Part shown: one piece after another, positions 17,777-26,721 of the stretch
How positions within the stretch are numbered: the first letter of the stretch is position 1
Layout of the letters: each line of letters begins with the position of its first letter
Translations under genes and position numbers: made by a program
Assembly: GCF_024666595.1 (NCBI RefSeq)
Contig: NZ_CP088296.1
Coordinates: forward strand, 3,090,501 to 3,154,500
DNA: 64,000 nt
Origin: Sphingomonas sp. J315
Lineage (GTDB): Bacteria > Pseudomonadota > Alphaproteobacteria > Sphingomonadales > Sphingomonadaceae
Direction of reading: 5' to 3'
Notes under the pieces: model-generated
Database searches by the model: none
The model's input: the letters and a program-made list of their open reading frames with translations, nothing else
Told to the model about the DNA's origin: nothing

Positions 17777-18882
17777 GTACGACCTTCCATCGCGACGACC
17801 TCGACCGGCTGGATGCGGCGGGGCGGTTGCGGTCGCTGACGCCGCGCGCGGGAATCGATTTCGCGTCGAACGACTATCTGGGGCTCGCGAGCGATCCGCG
17901 CCTCCGCGCTTCGGTCAGCGAAGCACTTGATCGCGGCGTCGCGGTCGGGTCGGGCGGGTCGCGCCTCTTACGCGGCAACGACCCCGAGATCGCAGCGCTG
18001 GAGGTGGAGGCCGCCGCGCTGTTCGGCGCTGAGGCGTGCCTCTATTTCGCCAATGGCTTTGCCGCCAATGTCGCATTGCTGTCGACGTTGCCCCAGCTGG
18101 GCGACCTGATCGTCCATGACGCCATGATCCACGCAAGCATGCATGACGGCCTGCGCCTCGCGCGCGCGCCGTCGGTCGCGGCGGGGCATAATGATGCGCT
18201 GGCGGTGGACGACGCGATCCGCGCCTGGCGCGCTGGGGGCGGGACGGGGACGCCGTGGATCGCATTCGAAACGCTCTATTCGATGGATGGCGATTGCGCG
18301 CCCGTGGTTGAACTGGCCGAGGTGGCGGCGCGGCATGACGCCATGTTGCTGGTCGATGAGGCGCATGCGACCGGTGTTTGGGGTGCGAATGGGCGCGGTC
18401 TCGCCGAAGAGCTGGAGGGTGCGGACAATGTCATCGCACTCCACACCTGTGGCAAGGCTTTGGGCTGCCAAGGCGCGCTGGTTACCGGCTCGCAGGTGCT
18501 GATCGATTTCCTTATCAACCGCGCGCGGCCCTTCATCTTCTCGACCGCGCCTTCGCCGCTGCTGGCCAGCGCCGTCCGCGCCGCGCTGCGCATCGTTGCG
18601 GAAGAGCCGGAACGCCGTACCCGGCTCCACGCGCTCATCGCGCACGCCGAAGCCACGCTCGCCCCGCATGGCGTCACCGCGACGGGGACGCAGGTCATGC
18701 CGCTGATTATCGGCGAGGACGCACGGACGATGGCCCGCGCCGCCGCCCTACAGGCAAAGGGATTCGACGTTCGCGGCATCCGTCCGCCGACCGTCGCGCC
18801 CGGCACCGCGCGATTGCGCATCGCGGTGACGCTCAACGTAACGCCTGACGATGTCGACGCGCTGGCGGTGGCGCTGGCATGA
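17773..18882 (+). CDS. bioF: 8-amino-7-oxononanoate synthase
   Basis: 369-residue PLP enzyme joining pimeloyl-ACP/CoA and L-alanine in biotin synthesis. Landmarks: [48 protein letters not shown] with the cofactor Asp, and the PLP Lys in [19 protein letters not shown] [13 protein letters not shown]. Overlaps citE-like and bioD by four bases each. Confidence 0.95.
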   Translation: MSTTFHRDDLDRLDAAGRLRSLTPRAGIDFASNDYLGLASDPRLRASVSEALDRGVAVGSGGSRLLRGNDPEIAALEVEAAALFGAEACLYFANGFAANVALLSTLPQLGDLIVHDAMIHASMHDGLRLARAPSVAAGHNDALAVDDAIRAWRAGGGTGTPWIAFETLYSMDGDCAPVVELAEVAARHDAMLLVDEAHATGVWGANGRGLAEELEGADNVIALHTCGKALGCQGALVTGSQVLIDFLINRARPFIFSTAPSPLLASAVRAALRIVAEEPERRTRLHALIAHAEATLAPHGVTATGTQVMPLIIGEDARTMARAAALQAKGFDVRGIRPPTVAPGTARLRIAVTLNVTPDDVDALAVALA

Positions 18883-19477
18883 TCGTCGTCACCGGCACCG
18901 ATACCGGCGTTGGCAAGACCGTCGCGTCCGCTGCGCTCGCGCTGCGGCTGGGCGCATCCTATTGGAAGCCGATCCAGGCGGGGCGGGAGGAGGAAAGCGA
19001 CCGTGAGGCCGTGGCGCGGCTTGCGGGCGTGGAGACGGTCCCCGAAGCCTATTTCCTCGAAACGCCCTGTTCCCCGCACCGTGCCGCCGAGATCGACGGC
19101 GTCACCATCGATCCCGCGCACCTCACCCCGCCGCCGGGGCGGGTGGTGATCGAAGGGGCGGGGGCGCGCTGGTCCCGGTGACCCGTGACCTGCTCTATGC
19201 AGACCTGTTTGCGCACTGGGGACTGCCGGTGGTGATCGTCGCGCGGACCGCGCTCGGCACGATCAGCCACAGCCTGATGACGATCGAGGTACTGCGCGCG
19301 CGCGATGTGCCGATCGCGGGCATTCTCTTCTCCGGCGACGAGGTGGCCGACAGTCAGGCGACGATCTGCGCCATCGGCGGCGTGGCGTCGCTCGGGCGGC
19401 TGCCACGGCTCGACTCGCTGACCCCCGATACCCTGCGCGCCGCCGCCGCGACCCTCGACCTGGGAGCAATCGCATGA
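18879..19477 (+). pseudogene. bioD: Dethiobiotin synthetase, frameshifted
   Basis: Closes the ureido ring of dethiobiotin using ATP and CO2. The first part shows the P-loop [10 protein letters not shown] and KPIQAG; the second continues TRDLLYADLFAHWGLPVVIV. The frames join at VIEGAG / ALVPVTRDL: one G is missing in the G run 19160-19164 (five present, six needed to encode [11 protein letters not shown]). Total length would be ~199 residues, slightly short of typical BioD. The stop at 19181 would remove half the enzyme unless this is a sequencing indel. Overlaps bioF and bioA starts. Confidence 0.88.
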
Positions 19478-20730
19478 CCTCCCCCGTCTGGCACCCCTTC
19501 ACCCAGCACGGCCTCAATGAGCCGGCGCCGCTGGTCACCCATGCCGAGGGCGCGATCCTACATACCGCCGATGGCCGCCGCGTGATCGACGCGATCTCGT
19601 CCTGGTGGGTGACGACGCACGGCCATTGCCATCCGCGCATCATGGCGGCGATCCGCGCGCAGAGCGAGAAGCTCGACCAGTTGATCTTCGCCGGCTGGAC
19701 GCACGAGCCCGCCGAGACGCTGGCGCGCGATCTGGTGGCGATGATGCCGCCCGCGCTGACCAAAGTGTTCTTCTCCGACAGCGGATCGACCAGCGTCGAG
19801 GTCGCGCTCAAGATGGCGCTCGGCCATTTCGCCAATCGCGGCGAGGATCGGTCGCGGATCATCGTGATGGAGGGCAGCTATCACGGCGACACGGTCGGCG
19901 GCATGTCGGTCGGCGCGCGCGGGGTGTTCAACAAGAGCTATGCGCCGCTGCTGTTCGATGTCGACGTCATTCCCTTTCCGGAGCGCGGCAAAGAGGCGCT
20001 GACGATGGCGGCGCTGGAAGAGTATTGCGCGCAATCGCCGCCGCCCGCCGCGCTGATCGTCGAGCCAATGATCCTGGGCGCCGGGGGGATGCGCATCTAT
20101 TTGCTCGGCGTGCTGCGCGCGATGCGCGAGATCTGCGCGGCGCATGGCGTGCTGTTCATCGCAGACGAGGTGATGACCGGCTGGGGCCGCACTGGCGCGC
20201 TGCTCGCGTGCGAATGGGCGCAGATCGTGCCTGACCTGCTGTGCCTGTCCAAGGGGCTGACCGGCGGATCGCTCCCGCTCGCGGTGACACTGGCGACCGA
20301 GGAGATTTTCGCCTCGCATCTGAGCGAGGATCGGTCACGGATGTTCTTCCACTCGTCGAGCTATACGGCGAACCCGATCGCCTGCGCCGCCGCGATCGCC
20401 AATCTCGCCATCTGGCGCGACGAGCCGGTGCTGGAGCGGATCGAACGGCTGGTACTGCGGCAGACCGACCTCAGCGCGCCGTTGCACGGCAAAGTCTCGA
20501 ATCTCAGGCAGATCGGCACGATTATCGCGATGGAGTTCGAGCAGGCCGAGGGCAGCTATATGTCCACGCTCGGCCCGCAACTCGCCGCGTTTTTCCGCGA
20601 ACGCGACGTGCTGCTTCGGCCGCTTGGGAACACGGTCTACGTCATGCCGCCCTATTGCGTTTCGGACGACGATCTGGAGCGGGTTTACGAGGTGATCGGA
20701 GAAGCAGTAGAGCATTTTTCGGCACGCTAG
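19474..20730 (+). CDS. bioA: Adenosylmethionine-8-amino-7-oxononanoate aminotransferase
   Basis: 418 residues, fold-type I PLP enzyme making 7,8-diaminopelargonate with SAM as amino donor. Landmarks: VWHPFTQHGLNEPAP, SSWWVTTHGHCHP, FSDSGSTSVEVALKMA, EGSYHGDTVGGMSVG, FIADEVMTGWGRTG with the cofactor Asp, and PLP Lys in LCLSKGLTGGSLPLA. Last gene of the citE-like/bioF/bioD/bioA unit; bioB and pimeloyl genes are not in the window. Confidence 0.95.
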   Translation: MTSPVWHPFTQHGLNEPAPLVTHAEGAILHTADGRRVIDAISSWWVTTHGHCHPRIMAAIRAQSEKLDQLIFAGWTHEPAETLARDLVAMMPPALTKVFFSDSGSTSVEVALKMALGHFANRGEDRSRIIVMEGSYHGDTVGGMSVGARGVFNKSYAPLLFDVDVIPFPERGKEALTMAALEEYCAQSPPPAALIVEPMILGAGGMRIYLLGVLRAMREICAAHGVLFIADEVMTGWGRTGALLACEWAQIVPDLLCLSKGLTGGSLPLAVTLATEEIFASHLSEDRSRMFFHSSSYTANPIACAAAIANLAIWRDEPVLERIERLVLRQTDLSAPLHGKVSNLRQIGTIIAMEFEQAEGSYMSTLGPQLAAFFRERDVLLRPLGNTVYVMPPYCVSDDDLERVYEVIGEAVEHFSAR

Positions 20731-20747
20731 CGGGGGCGTCCCAACAG

Positions 20748-20831
20748 CCGTTTGCCCTGAGCTTGTCGAAGGGCCGTAGCTCGACATCAGCGCGTGCAGG
20801 AACGGTGCTTCGACAAGCTCGGCACAAACGG
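20748..20831. repeat. REP-like inverted repeat between bioA and transducer gene
   Basis: Arms around GCTTGTCGAAGGGC and GTGCTTCGACAAGCTC with outer CCGTTTG / CAAACGG form a long imperfect hairpin. It lies between two genes converging on it and could act as a terminator or a mobile REP element. Confidence 0.7.
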
Positions 20832-20841
20832 GGTGAAGGAC

Positions 20842-22164
20842 TCACGCCGCCCGCAAATCCGTCAGAAACCCCTGCACCGCCGCATCCAGCGCCCCCGCCT
20901 CGGCCTGAAGCCGTTCGGCCAGCCCACCCATTTCGCGCGCGCTGTGCGTCGCCGACCCGGCCGTCCCCCCGATCGCATCGACATCGTCGGCGATCATTGC
21001 TCCGGCGCTGACCGTTTCCTCAACCGTCATCGCGATCAGGCGGGTCGTGTCGCGCTGAGTGGCGACCGCTTCCTCGACCGTGTCGCACAGCCGCGCCATC
21101 GCCGCGATCGCGCGTTCGACCTCGCCATGGCCATCGGCGACCTGCGCGATGCCGCTGCACAATTCCGCGACATGCGCGGTGATGCGGCCCGCAGCATGGC
21201 CCGCCTGGGTCGCCAGCGCCTTGACCTCGTTCGCCACGACGGTGAAGCCGCGCCCCGCCTCGCCCGCGCGTGCCGCCTCGATCGTTGCGTTGAGCGCGAG
21301 CAAATTCACCTGCCCGGCGATTTCGCCGATCAGCGCGATGACCGCGTCGATCGATTCGGCGGACTTGATCAGCTGGCGCATCCGCGCGCCGCCTTCGCCG
21401 ACCAGGCCCACCGCATTCTCCGCCGCCGCCTTGGCCCGCGCGGTGTCGTCGTTGATCGCGGCAAAGGCGTCCGCCAGCAGCCGCCCGCGATCGGCGATCC
21501 CGGTCATGCTCATGCTGGTCTGCGCCGCCGCCGAAGCGACCGCCGCCGCGCGATCACCGGTATCGGCGGCGCGCGACGCGGTTGCGCTGGCGTTGCTGCC
21601 GATCCGCTGCGACAGGCCCGCCAGCGTGGTCGCGAGCGACCCGGCCTGGCGTTCGAACCGCGCCGATGCCGCCTCGATCCGCGCCGAGCGCTGGAGCTGG
21701 CCGCGCGCATGAATCAGCTCGCGTTCGACCGCCAGGCTGACGATGCGCCGATTGGCGACCACCGCGAACAGCCGTCCGCGATGCGTCAGGATCATCCCTT
21801 CCTGCCCGCTGGCGGCGCGATAGGCGTCAAGCACCGCGCCGATATCCTGATCCACCTCTGCCTCGGGACAGGGGCGGATATGCGCCGCGATCGCGCTGCC
21901 ATAGGCCGGGTTGCGCATCAGCGCATGGCCGAACGGGTTGAGCAGCAGCCGGCGGACATCCTTTTCGAACAGCGCCCCGATCGCGCGGTGGCTCGCATCG
22001 ACCACGGGCAGCAGCCGCAGCTCCATATTGGTCTGGAACATTTCGGTCGCGGTGAACAGCGTGTCGTGTTCGCGCAGGAACGGTGGATTGCGCTCGACCG
22101 TGGACAGCCAGTCCCGCGTCGTCGTCGGGGAAGGGGCGGGGATGGGGTCAGCAAGCGCAAACAT
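20842..22164 (-). CDS. Soluble methyl-accepting chemotaxis-type transducer with CBS-like sensor region
   Basis: 440 residues without a membrane helix. The N-terminal ~160 residues ([26 protein letters not shown], and [20 protein letters not shown]) resemble a CBS-type ligand-binding pair. A signalling coiled coil follows with the hairpin tip [20 protein letters not shown] and [20 protein letters not shown]. It should act in the cytoplasm on CheW/CheA, with adenosyl nucleotide sensing possible. It stands alone, 90 bp before the LysR gene on the same strand, outside the main chemotaxis operon. Confidence 0.82.
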   Translation of the reverse strand: MFALADPIPAPSPTTTRDWLSTVERNPPFLREHDTLFTATEMFQTNMELRLLPVVDASHRAIGALFEKDVRRLLLNPFGHALMRNPAYGSAIAAHIRPCPEAEVDQDIGAVLDAYRAASGQEGMILTHRGRLFAVVANRRIVSLAVERELIHARGQLQRSARIEAASARFERQAGSLATTLAGLSQRIGSNASATASRAADTGDRAAAVASAAAQTSMSMTGIADRGRLLADAFAAINDDTARAKAAAENAVGLVGEGGARMRQLIKSAESIDAVIALIGEIAGQVNLLALNATIEAARAGEAGRGFTVVANEVKALATQAGHAAGRITAHVAELCSGIAQVADGHGEVERAIAAMARLCDTVEEAVATQRDTTRLIAMTVEETVSAGAMIADDVDAIGGTAGSATHSAREMGGLAERLQAEAGALDAAVQGFLTDLRAA

Positions 22165-22253
22165 GACGCTGTTGATAGGGAGCGGACGGTAAATGCGGTG
22201 TTAGCCGGGCGTGACACTTCCGTGACAAATGGCGGTTTTCTGCGCCTTTTCGC

Positions 22254-23132
22254 CTATCCAGTCAGTTCGCCGCGATGCTGCGCGACCAAAGCGCCGAGCC
22301 AGTCGGTGAACGCCGCGACCGGCGCGAAGTGGCGCGTCTCCTCATGCGTCACCAGCCAGAAGCTGCGCCGGATGGCGAGTTCGGGCAGCACGCGCTCCAG
22401 TTCCGGATCGCCATCCCCGATGAAGCAGGGCAGCACCGCGATCCCCGCTCCTGCCGCAGTCATGCGGTGCTGCGCATTGATGCTCGACGAGCGCAGTTGC
22501 GGTGCAGGTGCGCCAGGAATCTCGTCGAGATAGCGCAACTCGGGCGCGTAAAGGATGTCCGGGACATAACCGATCAGCCGATGCTCGCGCAGCTGCTCGG
22601 CAGCGGTCGGCATGCCGTGCACTGCAAGATAGTCGTGCGACGCATAGAGGCGCAGTCCATAGTCGGCGAGCTTGCGGGTCAGCAGCGGACCTCTCCGTGG
22701 CCGCGCCAGCAGCACCGCGACATCGGTCTCGCGCCGTGTCGGATTGAGGAAGCCACTGCTCGCCACCAGATCGACCGATAGGTCCGGATGCGCATCGGCC
22801 AGGCTGCCGAGATGCCGCCCGACGAACCAGCTGCCGAACCCCTCCGACACGCTGACCCGCACCGTGCCGCGCACCGGCCCGCCCGCCTCCCGCTCACCGA
22901 TCGCGGCGGCGGCACGCTCCATCGCGCGGGCATGGGTCAGCAGCCGCTCGCCCGCCGGGGTCAGCGTCTGGCCGTCCGGCCCCTGTTCGAACAGCCGCTC
23001 ACCGACCGCCTGTTCGAGGCGGCGGAGGCGTCGCCCTGCCGTGGTCGCGTCGATTTGCAGACTCTGCGCGGCCTTGGCCAACTGACCCGTGCGCGCAATC
23101 GCGAGGAAGATCGGCAGGTCGCTCCAGTCCAT
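22254..23132 (-). CDS. LysR-family transcriptional regulator of the valine operon
   Basis: 292 residues: an N-terminal winged helix-turn-helix (DLPIFLAIARTGQLAKAAQS ... RRLRRLEQAVGERLFEQ) and a C-terminal periplasmic-binding-like effector domain. Start ATG 23132; a very long upstream in-frame extension is a shadow of mmsA. Divergent from mmsA across 93 bases, so it probably controls mmsA and downstream genes in response to a valine or isobutyrate intermediate. Confidence 0.9.
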   Translation of the reverse strand: MDWSDLPIFLAIARTGQLAKAAQSLQIDATTAGRRLRRLEQAVGERLFEQGPDGQTLTPAGERLLTHARAMERAAAAIGEREAGGPVRGTVRVSVSEGFGSWFVGRHLGSLADAHPDLSVDLVASSGFLNPTRRETDVAVLLARPRRGPLLTRKLADYGLRLYASHDYLAVHGMPTAAEQLREHRLIGYVPDILYAPELRYLDEIPGAPAPQLRSSSINAQHRMTAAGAGIAVLPCFIGDGDPELERVLPELAIRRSFWLVTHEETRHFAPVAAFTDWLGALVAQHRGELTG

Positions 23133-23135
23133 GAC

Positions 23136-23149
23136 CTGCAAATATGCAG
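23136..23149. promoter_or_regulatory. Dyad CTGCA-N4-TGCAG in the LysR-mmsA intergenic region
   Basis: CTGCAAATATGCAG lies four bases upstream of the LysR start; a half site CTGCA recurs at 23157. A dyad at a divergent LysR promoter is the usual position of the autoregulatory binding site. Confidence 0.45.
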
Positions 23150-23225
23150 CTATGCCCTGCATGTCGATGGGTTGCCGCCACGCCGCGCGCAGGTGCATCA
23201 CGCTGCCCAAATAGGAGAGGTCCAA

Positions 23226-24728
23226 ATGCGCGAGATCATCCACTTCATCGGCGGCAGCGCCAGTGCGGGCACCGGCACGCGCCGCTCGGACGTGTTCGAT
23301 CCCAATAGCGGCGCGGTGCAGGCACAGGTGACGCTGGGCAGCCCCGCCGACCTCGACGCTGCGATGGCGAAGGCGCTGGCCGCTCAGCCGGCATGGGCTG
23401 CGACCAACCCGCAACGCCGCGCGCGCGTGATGTTCGCGTTTAAGGCGCTGGTCGAGAAGCATATGGACGAACTGGCCCACCTGCTGTCGTCCGAGCACGG
23501 CAAGGTGATCGCGGATTCGAAGGGCGATATTCAGCGCGGGCTGGAAGTGATCGAATTCGCCTGCGGCATCCCGCATGTGCTGAAGGGCGAATACACCCAG
23601 GGCGCCGGCCCCGGCATCGACGTCTATTCGATGCGTCAGCCGCTCGGCGTTGTCGCGGGCATCACCCCGTTCAACTTCCCGGCGATGATTCCGATGTGGA
23701 TGTTCGGCGTCGCCATCGCGTGCGGCAACGCCTTCATCCTCAAGCCCAGCGAGCGCGACCCCAGCGTGCCGGTGCGCCTCGCCGAACTGATGCAGGAAGC
23801 CGGGCTGCCCGACGGCGTGCTTCAGGTGGTACAGGGCGACAAGGAGATGGTCGACGCGATCCTCGATCATCCCGAGATCAAGGCGGTCAGCTTCGTCGGT
23901 TCGTCCGACATCGCGCATTATGTCTATCGCCGTGGGGTCGAGGCGGGGAAGCGCGTCCAGGCGATGGGCGGCGCGAAGAATCACGGCATTGTGATGCCTG
24001 ACGCCGACCTCGATCAGGTCGTCAACGACCTTGCCGGTGCCGCATTCGGTTCGGCGGGCGAGCGGTGCATGGCGCTGCCGGTCGTGGTGCCGGTGGGCGA
24101 GAAGACCGCGATCGCACTGCGCGAGAAGCTGCTGCCCGCGATTCAGGGGCTGCGCGTCGGCGTGTCGACCGATGCCGAGGCGCATTACGGCCCGGTGGTC
24201 ACGGCCGCGCACAAGGCGAAGATCGAAAGCTATATCCAGATGGGCGTCGACGAGGGCGCCGAACTGGTCGTCGACGGACGCGGCTTCACGCTGCAGGGGC
24301 ATGAGGATGGCTTCTTCGTCGGCCCGACCCTGTTCGACCGCGTGACGCCGCAGATGCGCTCCTATCAGGAAGAGATTTTCGGTCCGGTGCTCCAGATGGT
24401 CCGCGCCGACAGCTTCGAGGAGGCACTGCGCCTCCCGAGCGACCATCAGTACGGCAATGGCGTCGCGATCTTCACCCGCAACGGTCACGCCGCGCGCGAG
24501 TTCGCGGCGCGGGTCAATGTCGGCATGGTCGGCATCAACGTGCCGATCCCCGTACCGGTCGCCTACCACACCTTCGGCGGGTGGAAGCGCAGCGCGTTCG
24601 GCGACACCAACCAGCACGGCATGGAGGGGGTCAAGTTCTTCACCAAGGTGAAGACGATCACCCAGCGCTGGCCGGACGGCGGGGTGGGCGACGCCGCCAA
24701 CGCCTTCGTCATTCCCACGATGGGATGA
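23226..24728 (+). CDS. mmsA: Methylmalonate-semialdehyde dehydrogenase (CoA-acylating)
   Basis: 500 residues. Converts methylmalonate semialdehyde to propionyl-CoA, the last step of valine degradation in this route. Landmarks: FDPNSGAVQAQVTLG, PLGVVAGITPFNFPAMIPMW, NAFILKPSERDPSVPV, and catalytic Cys in FGSAGERCMALPVVV, where the general-base Glu of ordinary aldehyde dehydrogenases is absent, as in MmsA. AGGAGAGG lies eight bases before ATG 23226. Followed after 75 bp by two deacetylase genes, then the rest of the pathway. Confidence 0.94.
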   Translation: MREIIHFIGGSASAGTGTRRSDVFDPNSGAVQAQVTLGSPADLDAAMAKALAAQPAWAATNPQRRARVMFAFKALVEKHMDELAHLLSSEHGKVIADSKGDIQRGLEVIEFACGIPHVLKGEYTQGAGPGIDVYSMRQPLGVVAGITPFNFPAMIPMWMFGVAIACGNAFILKPSERDPSVPVRLAELMQEAGLPDGVLQVVQGDKEMVDAILDHPEIKAVSFVGSSDIAHYVYRRGVEAGKRVQAMGGAKNHGIVMPDADLDQVVNDLAGAAFGSAGERCMALPVVVPVGEKTAIALREKLLPAIQGLRVGVSTDAEAHYGPVVTAAHKAKIESYIQMGVDEGAELVVDGRGFTLQGHEDGFFVGPTLFDRVTPQMRSYQEEIFGPVLQMVRADSFEEALRLPSDHQYGNGVAIFTRNGHAAREFAARVNVGMVGINVPIPVPVAYHTFGGWKRSAFGDTNQHGMEGVKFFTKVKTITQRWPDGGVGDAANAFVIPTMG

Positions 24729-24803
24729 GGCGGATGCGCCGCCGGGTTCGAGAATCGGTTACAGCCGTGCTAACCATCTCCCCGTGTCTGCGGGGGATGC
24801 GGC

Positions 24804-25769
24804 TTGGTTTGGCTGTTTCGGATTATCGTGGCGGTCGCGGCGCTCACCTTCATCGCGTGGGCGGCCCCGCTTGCGCTATCGGCGAGCGAGCCTGAGCGCG
24901 TGGACAAGCGCATCGCCATCACCTTTGACGACACGCCGCGCGGGGCGGGCGCGTTCCTGACGCTGGAGGAGCGCGGCCCGAAGCTGATCGCGGCGCTTCA
25001 GGCCGCGGGGGTGCGGCAGGCGGCGTTTTTTATCAACCCGTGCCGGCTGCAGAGCGACCGCGACGGTGCGCTGGTCCGCGCGTATGAAACCGCCGGTCAT
25101 GTGATCGCCGACCACACATGCAGCCATCCCGGCCTGTCGCGGGTCAGTGCCGAACGCTATCTTGCCGATATCGACGCTTCGCAGGACTGGTTGCGCACCC
25201 GCCCGACCTATCGTCCGTGGTTCCGCTTCCCCTTCCTCGACGAGGGCGGGAGCAATCGGGTGAAGGCACAGGCAGTGCGCGACGGGCTGACCGCGCGGGG
25301 ACTGATCAACGGCTATGTCACCGCCGATGGCTATGACTGGAACATGGAGCGGCTGACGATAGAGGCGAAGCGTGCGGGGCGGGTGATCGACATGGCGCGG
25401 CTGCGCGATCTGTATGTCGAGACTCACGTGGGTGCGGCAGAGTTCGCCGACCAACTGGCCGTGCGTGCCACCGGGCGGCATCCGGCACAGGTGCTGCTGC
25501 TCCACGAAACCGACCTTGCCGCATTGTTTCTGGCCGACATGGTCGCCGGGCTGCGCAAGGCGGGCTGGACCATCGTCACCGCCGACGAGGCGTTCGACGA
25601 CCCGATCGCGCGCCGCACGCCACAGGTCGATTTCGCCAACGGCACCCGCATCCAGATGCTGGCGTGGGAAAAGGGGATCGAAGGCACGCGCTGGTACGAC
25701 CGCACCGACGGCCCCACCGCCGACCGGCTTTTCGAGGCGCAGGTGATGCAGGGCGCGGCCGTCCAGTGA
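24804..25769 (+). CDS. NodB-type polysaccharide deacetylase, paralogue 1
   Basis: 321 residues with an N-terminal membrane/signal segment (LFRIIVAVAALTFIAWAAP). NodB-fold motifs: ITFDDTPRG (catalytic base Asp and metal Asp), HVIADHTCSHPGLSR (HxxxH metal ligands), RFPFLDEGG, and LLLHETDLAA at the C-terminal His motif. It is probably exported and could deacetylate a peptidoglycan or surface glycan. TTG 24804 with a G-rich sequence eight bases upstream is the only plausible start near the signal segment. The 75 bp before it contain a small hairpin (CCCCGTGTCTGCGGGG). Confidence 0.82.
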   Translation: MVWLFRIIVAVAALTFIAWAAPLALSASEPERVDKRIAITFDDTPRGAGAFLTLEERGPKLIAALQAAGVRQAAFFINPCRLQSDRDGALVRAYETAGHVIADHTCSHPGLSRVSAERYLADIDASQDWLRTRPTYRPWFRFPFLDEGGSNRVKAQAVRDGLTARGLINGYVTADGYDWNMERLTIEAKRAGRVIDMARLRDLYVETHVGAAEFADQLAVRATGRHPAQVLLLHETDLAALFLADMVAGLRKAGWTIVTADEAFDDPIARRTPQVDFANGTRIQMLAWEKGIEGTRWYDRTDGPTADRLFEAQVMQGAAVQ

Positions 25770-26698
25770 GGATCGTCGCAGCCCTGCTCGCCTGCCTGCT
25801 GCTCGCGCTTCCCGCTGCTGCGCAGAAGCGGATCGCATTGAGCTTCGACGACGCGCCGCGCGGGGCGGGAGCGTTCCTCGATCCCGATGCGCGGGCAAAG
25901 AAGCTGACCGCCGCGTTGAAGCGGGCCGGCCTCAAACAGGCGGTGTTCTTCGTGAACCCCGGCAATATCGGCAAGCCCGGTCATGGCGACGGCGCGGCCA
26001 ATCTCGACCGCTATGTGAAAGCGGGCCATGTCCTTGCCAATCACAGCTGGTCGCATCCCAGGCTCGGCAGTACTGACGCCGACGCCTATCTCGCCGATCT
26101 CGACCGCGCCGAAGCTTGGCTGAAAGCGCGTCCCGGTTACCGCCCTTGGTTCCGCTTCCCGTTCCTCGACGAGGGCGGCAAGGACAAGGTGAAGCGCGAC
26201 GCGATCCGTGCGGGACTGAAGGCGCGCGGCCTCATTAACGGATACGTCACCGCGGAATCGTCGGACTGGAACATCGAAAGCCTGACCATCGCCGCGAGAC
26301 AGGCGGGCAAGACGATCGACATGAAGGCGCTGCGCGACCTCTATGTCGAAAGCCATGTCGAGGCGGCGGAGTTCTATGACGCGCTCGCGGTCAGGACGCT
26401 CGGCCGCTCCCCCGCGCATGTCATGCTGCTCCACGAAACCGACATCGCCGCCCTGTTCATCGGCGATCTGGTCCGGGGGCTGAAGGCAAAGGGCTGGACC
26501 ATCATCTCCGCCGACGAAGCCTATGCCGACCCGCTCCGCGACGCCGCGCCCGACACCCCGCACGCTCAGGGCACGTTGATCGAGGCACTGGCCTGGGAAA
26601 AGGGCCTCCCCGCGCCGCGTTGGTACGAGCGCAACGACCTGCGCATCGCCAATCCGCTGTTTGCGCGGCGGGTGCTCGGCGAAACCCCCGCGCCCTGA
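25766..26698 (+). CDS. NodB-type polysaccharide deacetylase, paralogue 2
   Basis: 310 residues, clearly homologous to the preceding gene along its length: signal peptide IVAALLACLLLALPAAAQ, ALSFDDAPRGAGAFL, HVLANHSWSHPRLG, PWFRFPFLDEGGKDKVK and MLLHETDIAALFIGDLV. GTG 25766 overlaps the upstream stop (GTGA), so the two are co-translated. Tandem duplication followed by divergence is the likely origin. It lies 23 bases before the acyl-CoA dehydrogenase start. Confidence 0.85.
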   Translation: MRIVAALLACLLLALPAAAQKRIALSFDDAPRGAGAFLDPDARAKKLTAALKRAGLKQAVFFVNPGNIGKPGHGDGAANLDRYVKAGHVLANHSWSHPRLGSTDADAYLADLDRAEAWLKARPGYRPWFRFPFLDEGGKDKVKRDAIRAGLKARGLINGYVTAESSDWNIESLTIAARQAGKTIDMKALRDLYVESHVEAAEFYDALAVRTLGRSPAHVMLLHETDIAALFIGDLVRGLKAKGWTIISADEAYADPLRDAAPDTPHAQGTLIEALAWEKGLPAPRWYERNDLRIANPLFARRVLGETPAP

Positions 26699-26721
26699 AT
26701 TTGTTTGAGAAACGGACCGAT

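Noticed and set aside
23133..24617. N-terminal extension of the LysR frame across mmsA
   Set aside because: No helix-turn-helix before the true start at 23132; the extension is the mmsA shadow.
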